The notes under the pieces were generated by a model, which was not told the origin of the DNA, did no database searches, and was given only the letters and a program-made list of their open reading frames with translations. The position numbers and the translations under genes are program-made. Of a DNA stretch of 64,000 nucleotides, positions 31,907 to 42,108 are shown one piece after another. Each line of letters begins with the position of its first letter. The first letter of the stretch is position 1. This DNA is from Microstegium vimineum (lineage: Eukaryota > Streptophyta > Magnoliopsida > Poales > Poaceae). Location: NCBI GenBank assembly GCA_022036555.1, contig CM039120.1:14151291-14215290 (forward strand), read 5' to 3'.

Positions 31907-34900
31907 ATGGCCATAGTCACCACTTCGCCGGCCACTCTGCAGGTACAGCTATCAACATCATGCAAGCACGCGAGCCACGGCGCGGCACGGTGCTGGCCTC
32001 CTCCTCCTCCTCTACTGTCGTGGAAGAGACGAATTTGCGGCCAGCAGCAGGTGACGACGACGACGACGACAAGAGCCACGGCGGCGAGCTCGAGCTCCAG
32101 TGTGCAGCCGCAGCCCACCGGCGTGGCGGGTGTGGTGGCCGGGGGAGAGGACGGCGACAGTATCCGGCGGTTGCAGAACGGACCGGACGTGCGGGGCGTC
32201 GCGCTGGAGGGCGAGAAAGGCCGCGCTGTGGACCTCACGCCGCTAGCGGTCGAGGCCATCGCCGAGAGCTTCGGGGAGTGGCTGCGGGAGGAGCTCCGGC
32301 TTCGGGGCGAGGAGCCGCCGCAGCAGCAGCAGCTGCTGCGGGTGTCCGTGGGCCGTGACCCGCGGCTGTCGGGGCCGCGGCTCAGCACGGCGCTCTTCGC
32401 GGGGCTCGCCAAGGCTGGCTGCTCCGTCTTTGACATGGGGCTCGCCACCACGCCGGCCTGCTTCATGAGCACCATACTGCCAGGCTTCGATTATGACGCC
32501 TCGATTATGGTACGGTATTAATACGAAACTAATACTAACGTGTCAATTACATTTGTGCCATGCGGGTGTTTACACGTTGCATGTATGCATGCAGATGACG
32601 GCGTCGCACCTCCCCTACACTCGCAACGGCCTCAAGTTCTTCACCAAGCGCGGCGGGCTCACCTCGGGCGACGTCGAGACCATCTGCGACCGCGCGGCGC
32701 GGAAGATGGACCTCGGCGGAGTCTTCGGCGGCACGCCGCCGCCGACGCCGGTGGTGATGCGCGTGGACCTGATGAGCGCCTACGCGCAGCACCTCCGTGA
32801 CATCATCAAGCAGCGCGTGGCGCACCCGGAGCACCACGACACGCCGCTGAGGGGCTTCAAGGTCGTGGTGAACGCCGGCAACGGCTGCGGCGGGTTCTTC
32901 GCCTGGGACGTGCTGGAGAAGCTAGGCGCCGACACCACGGGCAGCCTCCACCTGGAGCCCGACGGGCGGTTCCCCAACCACATGCCCAACCCGGAGGACG
33001 CCACAGCCATGTCGCTCACCCGCGGCGCCGTGCTGGCGCAGGGCGCGGACCTGGGCGTCGTCTTCGACACAGACGTGGACCGCAGCGGCGTGGTCGACGG
33101 CGCCGGCGCGGCCATCAACGGCGACCGCCTCATCGCGCTCATGTCGGCCATCGTGCTGGATGAGCACCCGGGCACCATGGTCGTCACGGACGCTCGCGCC
33201 AGCGACGGGCTCACCAGGTTCATCGAGTCCAGAGGGGGACGTCACTGCCTGTACCGTGTCGGCTACCGTAACGTCATCGACAAGGGCGCGCAGCTCAACG
33301 CCGAGGGCGTCGAGACGCACCTGATGATGGAGACCACCGGGCACGGCGCGCTCAAGGAGAACTACTTCCTCGACGACGGCGCCTACATGGTGGTGAAGAT
33401 CATCATTGAGATGGTCCGGATGAGGTTGGCAGGGGTGGAGGGAGGGGTTGGGAGCCTCATCGGAGATCTGCAGGAGCCCGCCGAGTCCGTGCTCCTTAGG
33501 ATGGACGTCTTGGGTGAGCCCAAGCATGCCAAAGAAAGAGCAACACAGACAGTGGAGGCTTTCAAGAAATACATCCAGGTACTATATATATATAGATTCT
33601 TCTTTCTGGTGGTTCCATCTTCCATAGTTCCATGGAGGACTAGAATATATAATGTTTATAATTAATGAACGAATATATGTATGAATACGTACTAGGAGGA
33701 CAAACTTTCCGGATGGGTGCTCGATGACTGTGGGGATTGCTCAGTTGCCGAGGGATGCCTCGTGGACTCAAATGATAGTCCCATCGATGTTGATGCATAC
33801 ATGTACAGGTATGTGCTTCACACATAAAAAAATGTTTTCCTTTCCTATTAAAAATATTGTTTTAAAATTTAAGACTTTTTATTTGACCGTTCGTCTTATT
33901 TAAAAAAATTTATGTAATTTTTATTTATTTTGTTATAACTTATTTTATCATTCTATATATTTTAATAATATTTTTCTTATTTTATTATTTGCATAATTGT
34001 TTTGAATAAGACCAATGATCAAACGATATATGTAAAAGTCAAAACAACACTTTCAATAGGATGAATGGAGTATTGCACTAGCTTAGACATGCATTGTACG
34101 GCCCTCTTTGGAACAACTTAAATGCTGCTTATGGTCAAAATAAGCTGAAACTAACAATCAAACGGCTCGCTTTTTGACAGTTTTTTTGGCCACGCTTCTC
34201 CCCATCACTCCCATTTACACTAAACCGCAGAAGCTGGGTCATAGCCGCTTCTCAAATAAACTTATTTTCCATATTTGTGCAGCTTATCTGATAAGCTTTC
34301 TGTGGACCGTGGTACCAAACAGGGCCGTTATCGGATGCTTTAGTTACGGCCTGTTTGATACAACTCACAGCAGCTTCGTGAGTTGTTGTGATCTGTTTTT
34401 TTTTGTCAAACACCTATTTTCAAAACAGCTTCACTCATAAAGTTGTTTTTTCTCGTCATCTCTCAAAGAGATAAATTGAGATGAAGATGAAAAAAGTAGC
34501 TTATCTCAGCTCTCTCTCTCTTTCTCTCTCATAACCATACATAAAGTTGTTGATAAAACTATTTTACCAATTTTTTTAAAAAAATAGCTCAGCTTCACCT
34601 ACAAAGTTGTTCTTGAAGTTATTTTCTAAAAAACAACTTCATTAGTGAAGCTGAACTATACCAAACAAACTCTTATAATTACTTCTTTGGGAAAGCAGAG
34701 CGAAATTTTACGACAAGAATCAAAGAGAAGTAGGCTTGGTCCACCTTCGTCAAAGTGTGCATAACCCGAATATAGCACTAAACATGCAGTCCTATGTTCC
34801 TGGTGGTTGCAAATCCATGGCAAAGGATCTTCGTGACAGGTACACACACATATATAGATTCCCTCAATGCCACTGAAAATTATAGAGCTTCTCTCAAAGC

Positions 34901-35882
34901 CATTCAAATGTTTCTTTTCCCTTCACCGCTATCAAACGAAGTTTTTGTTCCCCCTCACTGCCATTTCGTCAGTTCTAATTTAGTTGCTGTTAGGTTTCAT
35001 ACAAAAAACAATTTTACCCTCTTTGTTAGAGTAAAACTATGCTATATTTCTTTAGATGCCATTGCATTATATTTATTAATTCCAAATCTCCTACTGATAA
35101 TTTAGAAGTATACATACAGTAGAATATATGACAAGAAAATAGTGAATAAAAGTACATTTATAACACACATATGTATATTTATAATTATGTAGATAACAAA
35201 CCAGCCATTTAATTGGTCATTCGTTCAGCTGCTGCCATTTTCGTGCCAGTGCCCAACACCACCTCCCTCTGTCCTTTAGAGTACACGCACCCAACGGTCC
35301 GACTGTGCCCCAGCGTGGCTGCCGCTGCGGCAGGCATGACCGGCCCTCAGGCATAGGCTCTGCCCAGGTGCAGGGATGATGCCCTCCTACACTACCATTG
35401 GGGGCCTACCGCCTGCCTCCCAGGCGCGGCAAGGTACGAGGCTAGCGGCTAGGGGCGGCTCGCTCACCCGATGCGCAGCGCAGCCAGGAGATGTCCAACC
35501 ACAAGTCCTTCCCTAGCCGCAGACAGAGGTACTTCATTGGGTGGGTCCTTATGTCAGCCTCTAAGGGATATATTTGGCTCAAAGTAAGACGGAGCTCAAT
35601 GTCCTTGTGGGGGTCTGCGTTACCAGTGACACAACTTAAACTAGAGAGACCAACGGAATGGCAGTGAAGGAAACAGAAAATACATTTGATGGAAGTGAAG
35701 GGAAAAGGAAATTTTGGATGGCTTTGAGAGAATCTCTACAATTTTTAGTGACTTTGAGGGTATTGACTCTCATTTAGGTTTTAGAAATGATTAATTTTGT
35801 GCTTCTCTATTCTAGGTTTTTGCTGGCAAGTGGACTGAACGAGTTTGTTGACATAAGCGAAGTGGAGAAATTTGTCAAGTAG
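31907..35882 (+). CDS. Plastid phosphoglucomutase/phosphomannomutase family protein (At1g70820-like)
   Basis: A member of the alpha-D-phosphohexomutase superfamily, which moves phosphate on hexose sugars through a phosphoserine; exact substrate is not deducible. Exons: 31907-32509, 32595-33578, 33696-33808 and 35816-35882, all GT-AG, totalling about 588 residues. The start at 31907 (MAIVTTSPATLQVQLS) gives a typical Ser/Thr/Arg-rich transit peptide; an in-frame ATG at 31847 is possible. Conserved features: VDLTPLAVEAIAESF; RVSVGRDPRLSGPRLS; the active-site loop TASHLPYTRNGLKFF (Ser at about residue 205); the metal loop FDTDVDRSG (about 358-366); the sugar loop METTGHGALKENYFLDDGAY; and a C-terminal domain ending SEVEKFVK. 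TASHLP and DTDVDR differ from the common TASHNP and DPDADR but, as I recall, are shared with plant homologues. The frame is intact throughout. Intron 3 (about 2 kb) carries three transposable elements. Confidence 0.9.
34098..34328. mobile_element. MITE in intron 3 of the mutase gene (first)
   Basis: The ends ACGGCCCTCTTTGGAAC and CCAAACAGGGCCGT form terminal inverted repeats about 230 bp apart, with inner inverted pieces around AATAAGCTG and AGCTTATCTGATAAGC. Typical hAT-like grass MITE; no coding capacity. Confidence 0.65.
34346..34672. mobile_element. MITE in intron 3 of the mutase gene (second)
   Basis: Starts ACGGCCTGTTTGATACAACTCAC and ends GCTGAACTATACCAAACAAAC; the subterminal parts are inverted copies (CAGCTTC... 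/ ...GAAGCTG). About 325 bp, 20 bp after the preceding MITE. Confidence 0.6.
34856..35766. mobile_element. Non-autonomous element with long (about 120 bp) inverted repeats in intron 3
   Basis: The left arm (about 34856-34975, CCCTCAATGCCACTGAAAAT onward) and right arm (about 35650-35766) are inverted copies over about 120 bp, including AGAGATTCTCTCAAAGCCAT- and CCTTTTCCCTTCAC-type blocks. Long TIRs suggest a Mutator-like element. The 670-bp interior has a GC-rich stretch (about 35270-35560) with no recognised host gene. It ends only 50 bp before the last exon of the mutase gene. Confidence 0.7.
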
Positions 35883-36559
35883 CGTTTATATGTGATCTTT
35901 AAATTTATCATCCGGAGCCTCCATCATCGGTTCCAGGTCACTAGCTACATGTTAAATGCAATACCTGAGCTAAAATTCTTATTCCAACTTAAAAATCACG
36001 CCAACCATTTTGAAAACTGAACTACTTTGTTAAAACAGGAGTAAATGTTAACGTCAGAATAATACAAATCAACGCACTTTCCTGACCTGGGATGACATTT
36101 GCTTTCAGTGCTGTGGAGAATTTTTATAATCAGCCACGGCACCATTATACTAGTAAGCAACCAGCCAGTGAGACAAACTGGTGCAACGCGTCACTTGTAA
36201 CAAGCGCATAACAGTCGACATATTCAACAATGGTCTGGTATTGCAATCTAACACAAGGTACCAGACAAAGTTCCAACAACACTCTGCTTTTCATCTGGAG
36301 CCCCACTAAATGACTAAATTCTCAAGTCGGCCTAGAAATATATGCATGCTGCCTGGCTATCGTCATCCTCATTCCCTAGGGGAATAACTGATTCGAGCCT
36401 TATGATTTCTGCCCTACAGTATACAGAGATGCTCTGCCATATGCCACTCAACTAAGTATGCTCCTGCTATATTTTGTTCAACCAAATCACACAGGCACTG
36501 TCATGGACGTCAGTTCTGCTCCGTGTATTTAGCTTGATATGTACAGTATCAAATTTCTA
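35883..36559. other. Convergent intergenic region
   Basis: It lies between the stop of the plus-strand mutase gene and the stop of the minus-strand NHX remnant. It should hold both 3' UTRs. No further coding feature recognised. Confidence 0.4.
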
Positions 36560-37088
36560 CTATTGATCATAAAACGCTAGTCTTCGGTTTTGGGGTTGCT
36601 GACCTGCCATAATGAATTAGAGAGCAAACAATTTCAGAAATAAGTGGGAGAATCAGTGTTTGTACTTTGTAGATAGAACTAATTGCTCACCATGAATTGT
36701 TAAGTAAACTGACTAGATTTAGTGGACTGTATAGAGGACAAAGATAATTATGCTACACAAGTTATCATAAGTAGCACACAAACAATCAATTTCCATAGTT
36801 TGGTGACATCATTTACTGCACAATTGTTAAACAAATAAGTCACTCACTGAAGTCGCCGTCGTCGTCCTCTGTTTGACTGGTGAAAAATGGAGTGAGATAG
36901 TTCTTGTCAAGGGCAGTGAATGATGTTGTGCTGCATCATCATTAGAAAAGGATAAGGTATTGTTTATGTCAAATGACATGTAAGCAAATGAAACACAGAA
37001 CAAATACCTTTTGTGGAATTGTTTGTTTCATTCTCAATCCTCCCCCAGACGATGTACCTTCTTCATAACTTGGTGGCATATGGCCATT
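36560..37088 (-). pseudogene. 3' end of an NHX5/6-type endosomal Na+/H+ exchanger
   Basis: NHX5/6 proteins exchange Na+ or K+ for H+ across Golgi/endosome membranes; only the cytosolic tail is here. Minus-strand exons: 37088-37008 (PPSYEEGTSSGGGLRMK, then KQFHK), 36930-36848 (TTSFTALDKNYLTPFFTSQT followed by EDDDGDF) and 36603-36560 (QQPQNRRLAFYDQ, stop). Junctions are clean: AAAAG|GTATTT donor, TGATGCAG acceptor, TTCA|GTGAGT donor, ATGGCAG acceptor; phase is preserved across them. A 2-base loss near 37025 breaks the frame between LRMK and KQFHK. Upstream, the gene is cut at 37089 by the poly-T end of a LINE and no transmembrane exons were found further on in the window. The family call rests on the SFTALDKNYLTPFF block and is from memory. 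Confidence 0.6.
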
Positions 37089-38878
37089 CTTTTTTTTTTG
37101 ACTTAAACGGAGGGGAGAGATTCCCCCCCAAAATTTTATGGAAAAGCAGAGACGGCATTCCAGTTAACTGGAGCGTGCAGTAGCAGTACAGGAGAGCAAG
37201 TGGTTCCGCCAGCCGTCGAGGCTGGTTACATGATATGACTCAGGCGATTACGCCAAATTAAAAAATCATCACAAACACGAGATATAACAAGCCTACTGTT
37301 TAAAGCTTCATTCCTGAAGATTTCGCCGTTCCTTCCATCCCACAGCCACCACAGGAAGTCAGCAGAACAAACGGCCAAATGGCTTTATCAAGTCCTGGAG
37401 GAACATTTGTGCGCCAAATCCCAACATCATTCAAGGTTGCAGCGTGGCTTAGCCCTATTTGTTCTCAAAGTTCTGAACTCGAGGGACATCCGAAGAAGAC
37501 GTGGTGCAGATCCTCCACTGATGCCGCACAACGCCGACAGAGGTCGTCTTCCAAGATGTGTTTTGAACGAAGATTGAACCTTGTGCTTAACTTGTTCTTG
37601 AAGTACAGCCAATCAAACACCTTTACTTTGTTGGGAACGCGGGACTCCCAGATATGACGGCCATGCATGTCCGGCGTATCATGTCTGCTGTCAAGAGCGG
37701 TATAGGCATCGCGGACAGTAAACATTTTGCCGGTCAGCTTGAGTAGCCTTTTATCAGGACCATCTCTGAGGCTGAAATCCTGCAGAAGAGAAAAGAGGTT
37801 GCCTAGTTGCGCACTAGCAGCGTTAGTAAGCCAGGGCCTTAGTCGCAAATCAAAACCATTTTGGAAAACCCATTGCACCGATACGTTAGACCTAATGGTA
37901 TGGTAGAAGAGAGCAGAATGTGTGGAGCACAGGGTGCCATCAGGAAGCCACTGGTCAAACCAGAAGGAAGTAGAGGAGCCGTTGTGGACATCAACATACA
38001 GCTTGTTTGTTTGGCTGAAAAACTGACAGAAAGCTGACAGATGCTGTTTTTTGCTGTTTTGTTGTGAGATAAAAACACTGTAGACTGATAAGTCGGGCTG
38101 ATAAGCCAAGCAAACAGGGCAAGAGGTAATGGAGCGGAAGGTGTTAAGCTCATCATTGATAATTTTCCACAAGAAACTGTGCCCCCCTACTGCAGGCGTG
38201 TCAAAAGAAGCGGCATCCCGGATCAACCACTCCTTCCAGGAGATGTTCTCATCTGAAAATAATTTGTTGATAAATTTCATGAGCAAGCATCGATTTTGAA
38301 GCTCCAAATCTTTCACACCCAGCCCGCCGTTCAGCTTGCTTGCACAAACGTTATCCCATGACACCAGACATTTAGAACCATGTCAAACCTCGTCTCCAGT
38401 CCAGAAAAAAGCGCGATAACGACGATCAATTGCTCTGATGACAGTTTTGGGCACGTTCATAGAGGACATGTAGTGCAGCGGGATAGAACCAAGGACAACA
38501 TTAGAGAGGATAAGGCGCTCGACCCTGTTAAGGAGGGAAGCCCGCCAACCAGAGAGATGCTTGTCACAAGAAGAATCAACGGTAGGCAGTCGGCAACAGA
38601 GATTTTATGAGGGGATAGGGGGAGCCCAAGATAAGTTTGGTTGAAGGTAGAGAGGACAGTGGTGCCAAAAGCAGTGGCCAACTCAAGAGCAGTATCTGCA
38701 TGGACAGCCACGGGGAGAAAAGTGGTCTTGTGGTAATTGATAGAGAGGCCAGTAGCAAGTTCGAACATCTCCAAGATTCTCTTAGTGTAAGGACGGCATT
38801 GGCGGAGCAATTAAGGAAAATCAGCATGTCATCAGCGTACCGGAGGACAGGGCACGGTTGAGAAGGATCAAGGGGGTG
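37089..38878 (-). mobile_element. L1-type LINE, 5'-truncated and decayed
   Basis: Poly-T at 37089-37098 is the poly-A tail of a minus-strand element. The minus strand encodes the C-terminal part of an L1 ORF2: RYADDMLIFL (the RT catalytic YADD box, near 38840), LSINYHKTTFLPV, YLGLPLS, then SWDNVCASKLNGGLGVKDLE, SFWFDQWLPDG, FTVRDAYTALDS, RVPNKVKVFDWL and a zinc-finger zf-RVT region (CRRCAASVEDLHHVFFGC). There are frame breaks near 38457 and 38364, and a MITE is inserted at 38002-38117. Endonuclease and N-terminal RT are absent. Confidence 0.85.
38002..38117. mobile_element. MITE inside LINE (TTTGGCTG...GATAAGCCAAG family)
   Basis: Left end CTTGTTTGTTTGGCTGA and right end CTGATAAGCCAAGCAAACAG with an inner TGTTTTGTTGTGAGA/AAAAACACTG section, the same family as 13084-13180. 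It interrupts the LINE reading frame only by adding in-frame codons (a QQNSKKQHLSAFCQFFSQTN stretch). Confidence 0.7.
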
Positions 38879-39059
38879 GTGGATTTTGTAGATAATGGAT
38901 AAAAATATCCAGCCTCTACATCTACAACCAATTATTACAAAGTCATTCGACACACGTAAGAAAAAGAGGAAGGCTGAGTTTGAAATATAAAACACATGTC
39001 TGTAGAGCAAATGATAAACATGCTTCCACCCTCGATTTGAAATTTCCAAAGCAATCACT

Positions 39060-39698
39060 TCTATCTTCTTGCTTATCCACAGGAGGGTGTCCTTGGCTTG
39101 CTCGTCACGCTGTAGCCGGGCCCAGGATCGTATCCAAAACGTTCCCCTGAAAATAACCTACGAAACAGAGTTAATTTTCATTTTATTAAAAATAACATCA
39201 TTCCGGCATCGCCAGATAGCCCAGCACATGGCAGCAACCCAACCCAAATTAAATCTTTGATCTGTTTAGGCTGATAAATAAGCCAATTAGCAAACATATG
39301 TCTGATAGATCTCGGTTGAGTCAGATTAGTAGCGTAAAATATAATCCTCCAAATCATTTTAGTACAGGAGCAGTCTAGGAACAGATGTTGGATAGTCTCA
39401 TTCCTATTACAACAGATACATTGTTGGCTCTCTCTCCAATTTTTCCTAGCAAGGTTGTCCTTGGTTAGGACAACACCTCGCTGCAGGAACCACAAAAAGA
39501 TTTTTATTTTTATAGGAACTTTTATCTTCCAGATCTTCCTGTGGAGGAAAGGTGGTTGAGTATCTATAAGATGGAGATACATAGAGCGTACTGAAAACAA
39601 CCCGTATTTGGTTAATCTCCATTTAAAGAAATCCGAACCTTCCCCCAACTGAACATTGGAGATCCGCGCTACCAAATTAAGCCATTATATAAGTTTAT
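39060..39698 (-). mobile_element. Second LINE fragment (zf-RVT region)
   Basis: The minus strand (39675-39178) encodes FKWRLTKYGLFSVRSMYLHL, WKIKVPIKIKIFLWFLQRGV and CICCNRNETIQHLFLDCSCT, typical of the zinc-finger domain downstream of L1 reverse transcriptase. It is unlike the preceding LINE in sequence, so it is an independent insertion. The left part of the element is lost in the 100-N gap. Confidence 0.75.
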
Positions 39699-39798
39699 NN
39701 NNNNNNNNNNNNNNNNNNNNNNNNNNNNNNNNNNNNNNNNNNNNNNNNNNNNNNNNNNNNNNNNNNNNNNNNNNNNNNNNNNNNNNNNNNNNNNNNNN
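39699..39798. other. Assembly gap (100 N)
   Basis: Exactly 100 N between a LINE fragment and the nitrate reductase exon piece; true size unknown. It may hide the 5' end of the putative Helitron. Confidence 1.
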
Positions 39799-40179
39799 GG
39801 TGCGCGCCTCCGCGATGTGCTTCGCCGCTGCGGCGTCATGGGCGCCGCCAACGGTGCCGCCAACGTGTGCTTCGAGGGCGCCCCGCCGAGGACCTCCCGG
39901 GCGGCGGCTGCGGCTGCAAGTATGGCACCAGCCTGCGGCGCGGGGTGGCCATGGACCCCGCACGCGACGTCATCGTCGCCTACATGCAGAACAGGGAGCC
40001 ACTGGTGCCCGACCACGGCTTCCCCGTGCGCGTCATCGTGTCCGGGTTCATCGGTGGACGCATGGTCAAGTGGCTCAAGCGGATCGTCATCGCGTCCAGC
40101 GAGTCCGAGAGCTACTACCACTACTGGGACAACCGGGTGCTGCCGTCCCATGTTGACGTCGAGCTCGCCAATGCCGAAT
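39799..40179 (+). pseudogene. NIA: Nitrate reductase (NADH) fragment, Mo-cofactor domain exon 1 part
   Basis: Nitrate reductase reduces nitrate to nitrite in the cytosol. The piece reads, with frame changes, LRDVLRRCGVMGA, AANVCFEGA (carrying the Cys that ligands Mo in plant enzymes), EDLPGGG, CKYGTSLRRGVAMDPARDVI, AYMQNREPLVPDHGFPVRVI, FIGGRMVKWLKRIVI and DNRVLPSHVDVELANAE. A strong donor GTATGT starts at 40180. The acceptor TTTTGTGCAG is at 47425, followed by TGGTGGTACAAG (WWYK), the next conserved residues; then similarity stops after about 20 bp. The break between the VCFEGA and EDLPGG frames, and the missing N-terminus and C-terminal two thirds, make this a gene fragment. The intron holds the 7.1-kb gypsy element; without it the intron would be 147 bp. 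Confidence 0.88.
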
Positions 40180-40778
40180 GTATGTACTTGTATGTATGTG
40201 CGCGTTCGTGCAGACGGATGAATATGCCTCGCTCGTCGATCGGTATCTTATTTGTTTCTTCTGGTTCTGGCTGCTAACGTTGTCGACAAAATATGCGTCG
40301 CAGTCTACCTAGGGGGTACCCCATGGTAGTAGATTGTTAGGCGGAGGGGTGGCGACGACGATCAAGCGTAACACAAAGAGCGTAGACACGGCGATTTAGA
40401 CAGGTTCGGGCCGGCAAACCGCCGTAATACCCTACGTCCTGTGTTCTGGTGGCTAGATTGATCTCGTATATCAGGTTACAAGATTTGTAGATGATCTGAG
40501 AGAGGTTATCTGGGGTTTTTTTGAGGGGGGTCCCTGCTCGCCTCATATAGCCGGGAGCAGGGTTACAATTTTCATATCCTAACCGATTACGATCGGTTCC
40601 CTATGGCAAGGGATTTGAGTCTATCTACTAGGATCTTCCTTGGCGAGCAAGTCTTCTTAGGAGTCCTTAGCGAGCACGACGGGCTGGTCGCGTGCCGCAA
40701 GGCCTCGTAGGCTCGGCCGTCTCCTGGTTGGCAGGCCCAAAAGGTCCCTGGGGATATGCCGAGGTTATATCCCCAACA

Positions 40779-41640
40779 AGTCCCCGAGCACATTATATTC
40801 TTCTGGCGAGCCCGCGACGTCATCCTGAGAGGCGTCTGGCTGGTCGCCGTCATGCGAGGTGGTCGTCTTAGAGTCCCGACCAGTATGGCTAGTCGAGGTG
40901 CTTCTCGGAGAGGTCTCCCGACCAGGTCGACCTGGTCGAGAACGTCGTAACTTGGCGTGCGAACTGGTCGCCCTGCCGGATGATGCGGCCGCTTGCTGGA
41001 AGAATGAGACGTGCTGAAGAAGAAAAAACTTTTGAAAGGTCTTTCCGTGGTGAAGTGTACCCACTTAGGCTCTGCAAAAACCGCACATTAAAACAACAGA
41101 GCATTGTTTGTGAACAAGATCAGTACATTCACCGCAAGGTGAAGTGTACCCACTTAGTCCCCGAGCATGGTAGCAGGTGAAGTATACACGTGGTGCCATG
41201 CTCTATAAAGTAGTGCATAAAGTAAATAAATAGAGTTTGGAGCATAAATTTGCAAAAAACGACTGCGAATACCCATAGTCTCCGAGCTTGATGGAAGGAG
41301 CTCGGAGAGATTCTTGTATCGGGGTCTTTTGGTTTTTGTTCGCAGTCCCCGGGCGTCAATCCTTGGGTGTTGTCCGTCTGGTGGTCGTGATCTGGCGCCC
41401 TGATCGCAGTCCCCGAGCCTTGCTCGGCGTGGAGCTAGGCGAAGTCCCCGAGCCTAGTCGGGGGGTGCAACTGGCACTGAGGGTGGTAGTCAGTGTTGAT
41501 GGAGTCCCAGAGCGTGTTTGTTCGTGTAGATCTGTCGACCGTGTTGGCCAGGTTGCTGTAGTTATATCCTTTTCCTAAAAAAATAACAAAGATGCGTGTC
41601 CAGTCCCCGGGACTGTAGCATTGGTGAAATTGCAAGGAGG
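40779..41640. repeat. Iterated AGTCCCCGAGC motif (polypurine-tract-like)
   Basis: Copies or near copies of AGTCCCCGAGC (GCTCGGGGACT on the element's coding strand) occur at about 40779, 41155, 41276, 41344, 41408, 41443, 41506 and 41602. The first abuts the LTR where the polypurine tract belongs; the others are spread through the following 830 bp. Confidence 0.7.
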
Positions 41641-41817
41641 ACTATTAACCATGAATCGGGGAGTTGACTTTAAGTAAACATGTAAGGAAAAGGAAGGATA
41701 AATGGGTCATGATTGTCGGCCCGTTTTTGGGGCGTAATAGGTAGGCGGCGTGGTGGTTTCGTATTTGCTCGTTGCGGTTTCCCAAAAACCCTGGAAGTCG
41801 AAGCGCCGCGCCGATTG

Positions 41818-41824
41818 TATAAAG
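41818..41824 (+). promoter_or_regulatory. TATA box upstream of antisense F-box-like ORF
   Basis: TATAAAG in the context GATTGTATAAAGGATG lies about 285 bp before the likely ATG at 42109, on the same strand, within GC-rich DNA. It runs opposite to the element's own gag-pro transcription. Confidence 0.55.
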
Positions 41825-42108
41825 GATGAAATCCGCGGCGGAACGGGGAAAGGTCGCGTCTTTTGGTCTTTTATTCGAAGGTGTGTAGGATTCGAAGAGG
41901 CGTGACTCCCTTGCCTGGGTTATTCGATCAGGGCAGAGATTTGTCTATATATCCCTGTGAAGCTTTGGGTGAGTATCGATTCCTATTGCGTTGATTTCCT
42001 TTGCATTGCCTAGTCGCAAGTTCTTGAGAGGGTTTTGTCGACGCTTATTCCGTACTAGGTGTGACGAGGGTTTGCGGCGCGTGTCTTGTGATTGATCTTG
42101 CCGCCCTG

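Noticed and set aside
31852..33527. Long minus-strand open frames opposite the mutase exons
   Set aside because: Shadow frames of a GC-rich coding exon; the plus strand has conserved motifs and correct splice sites.
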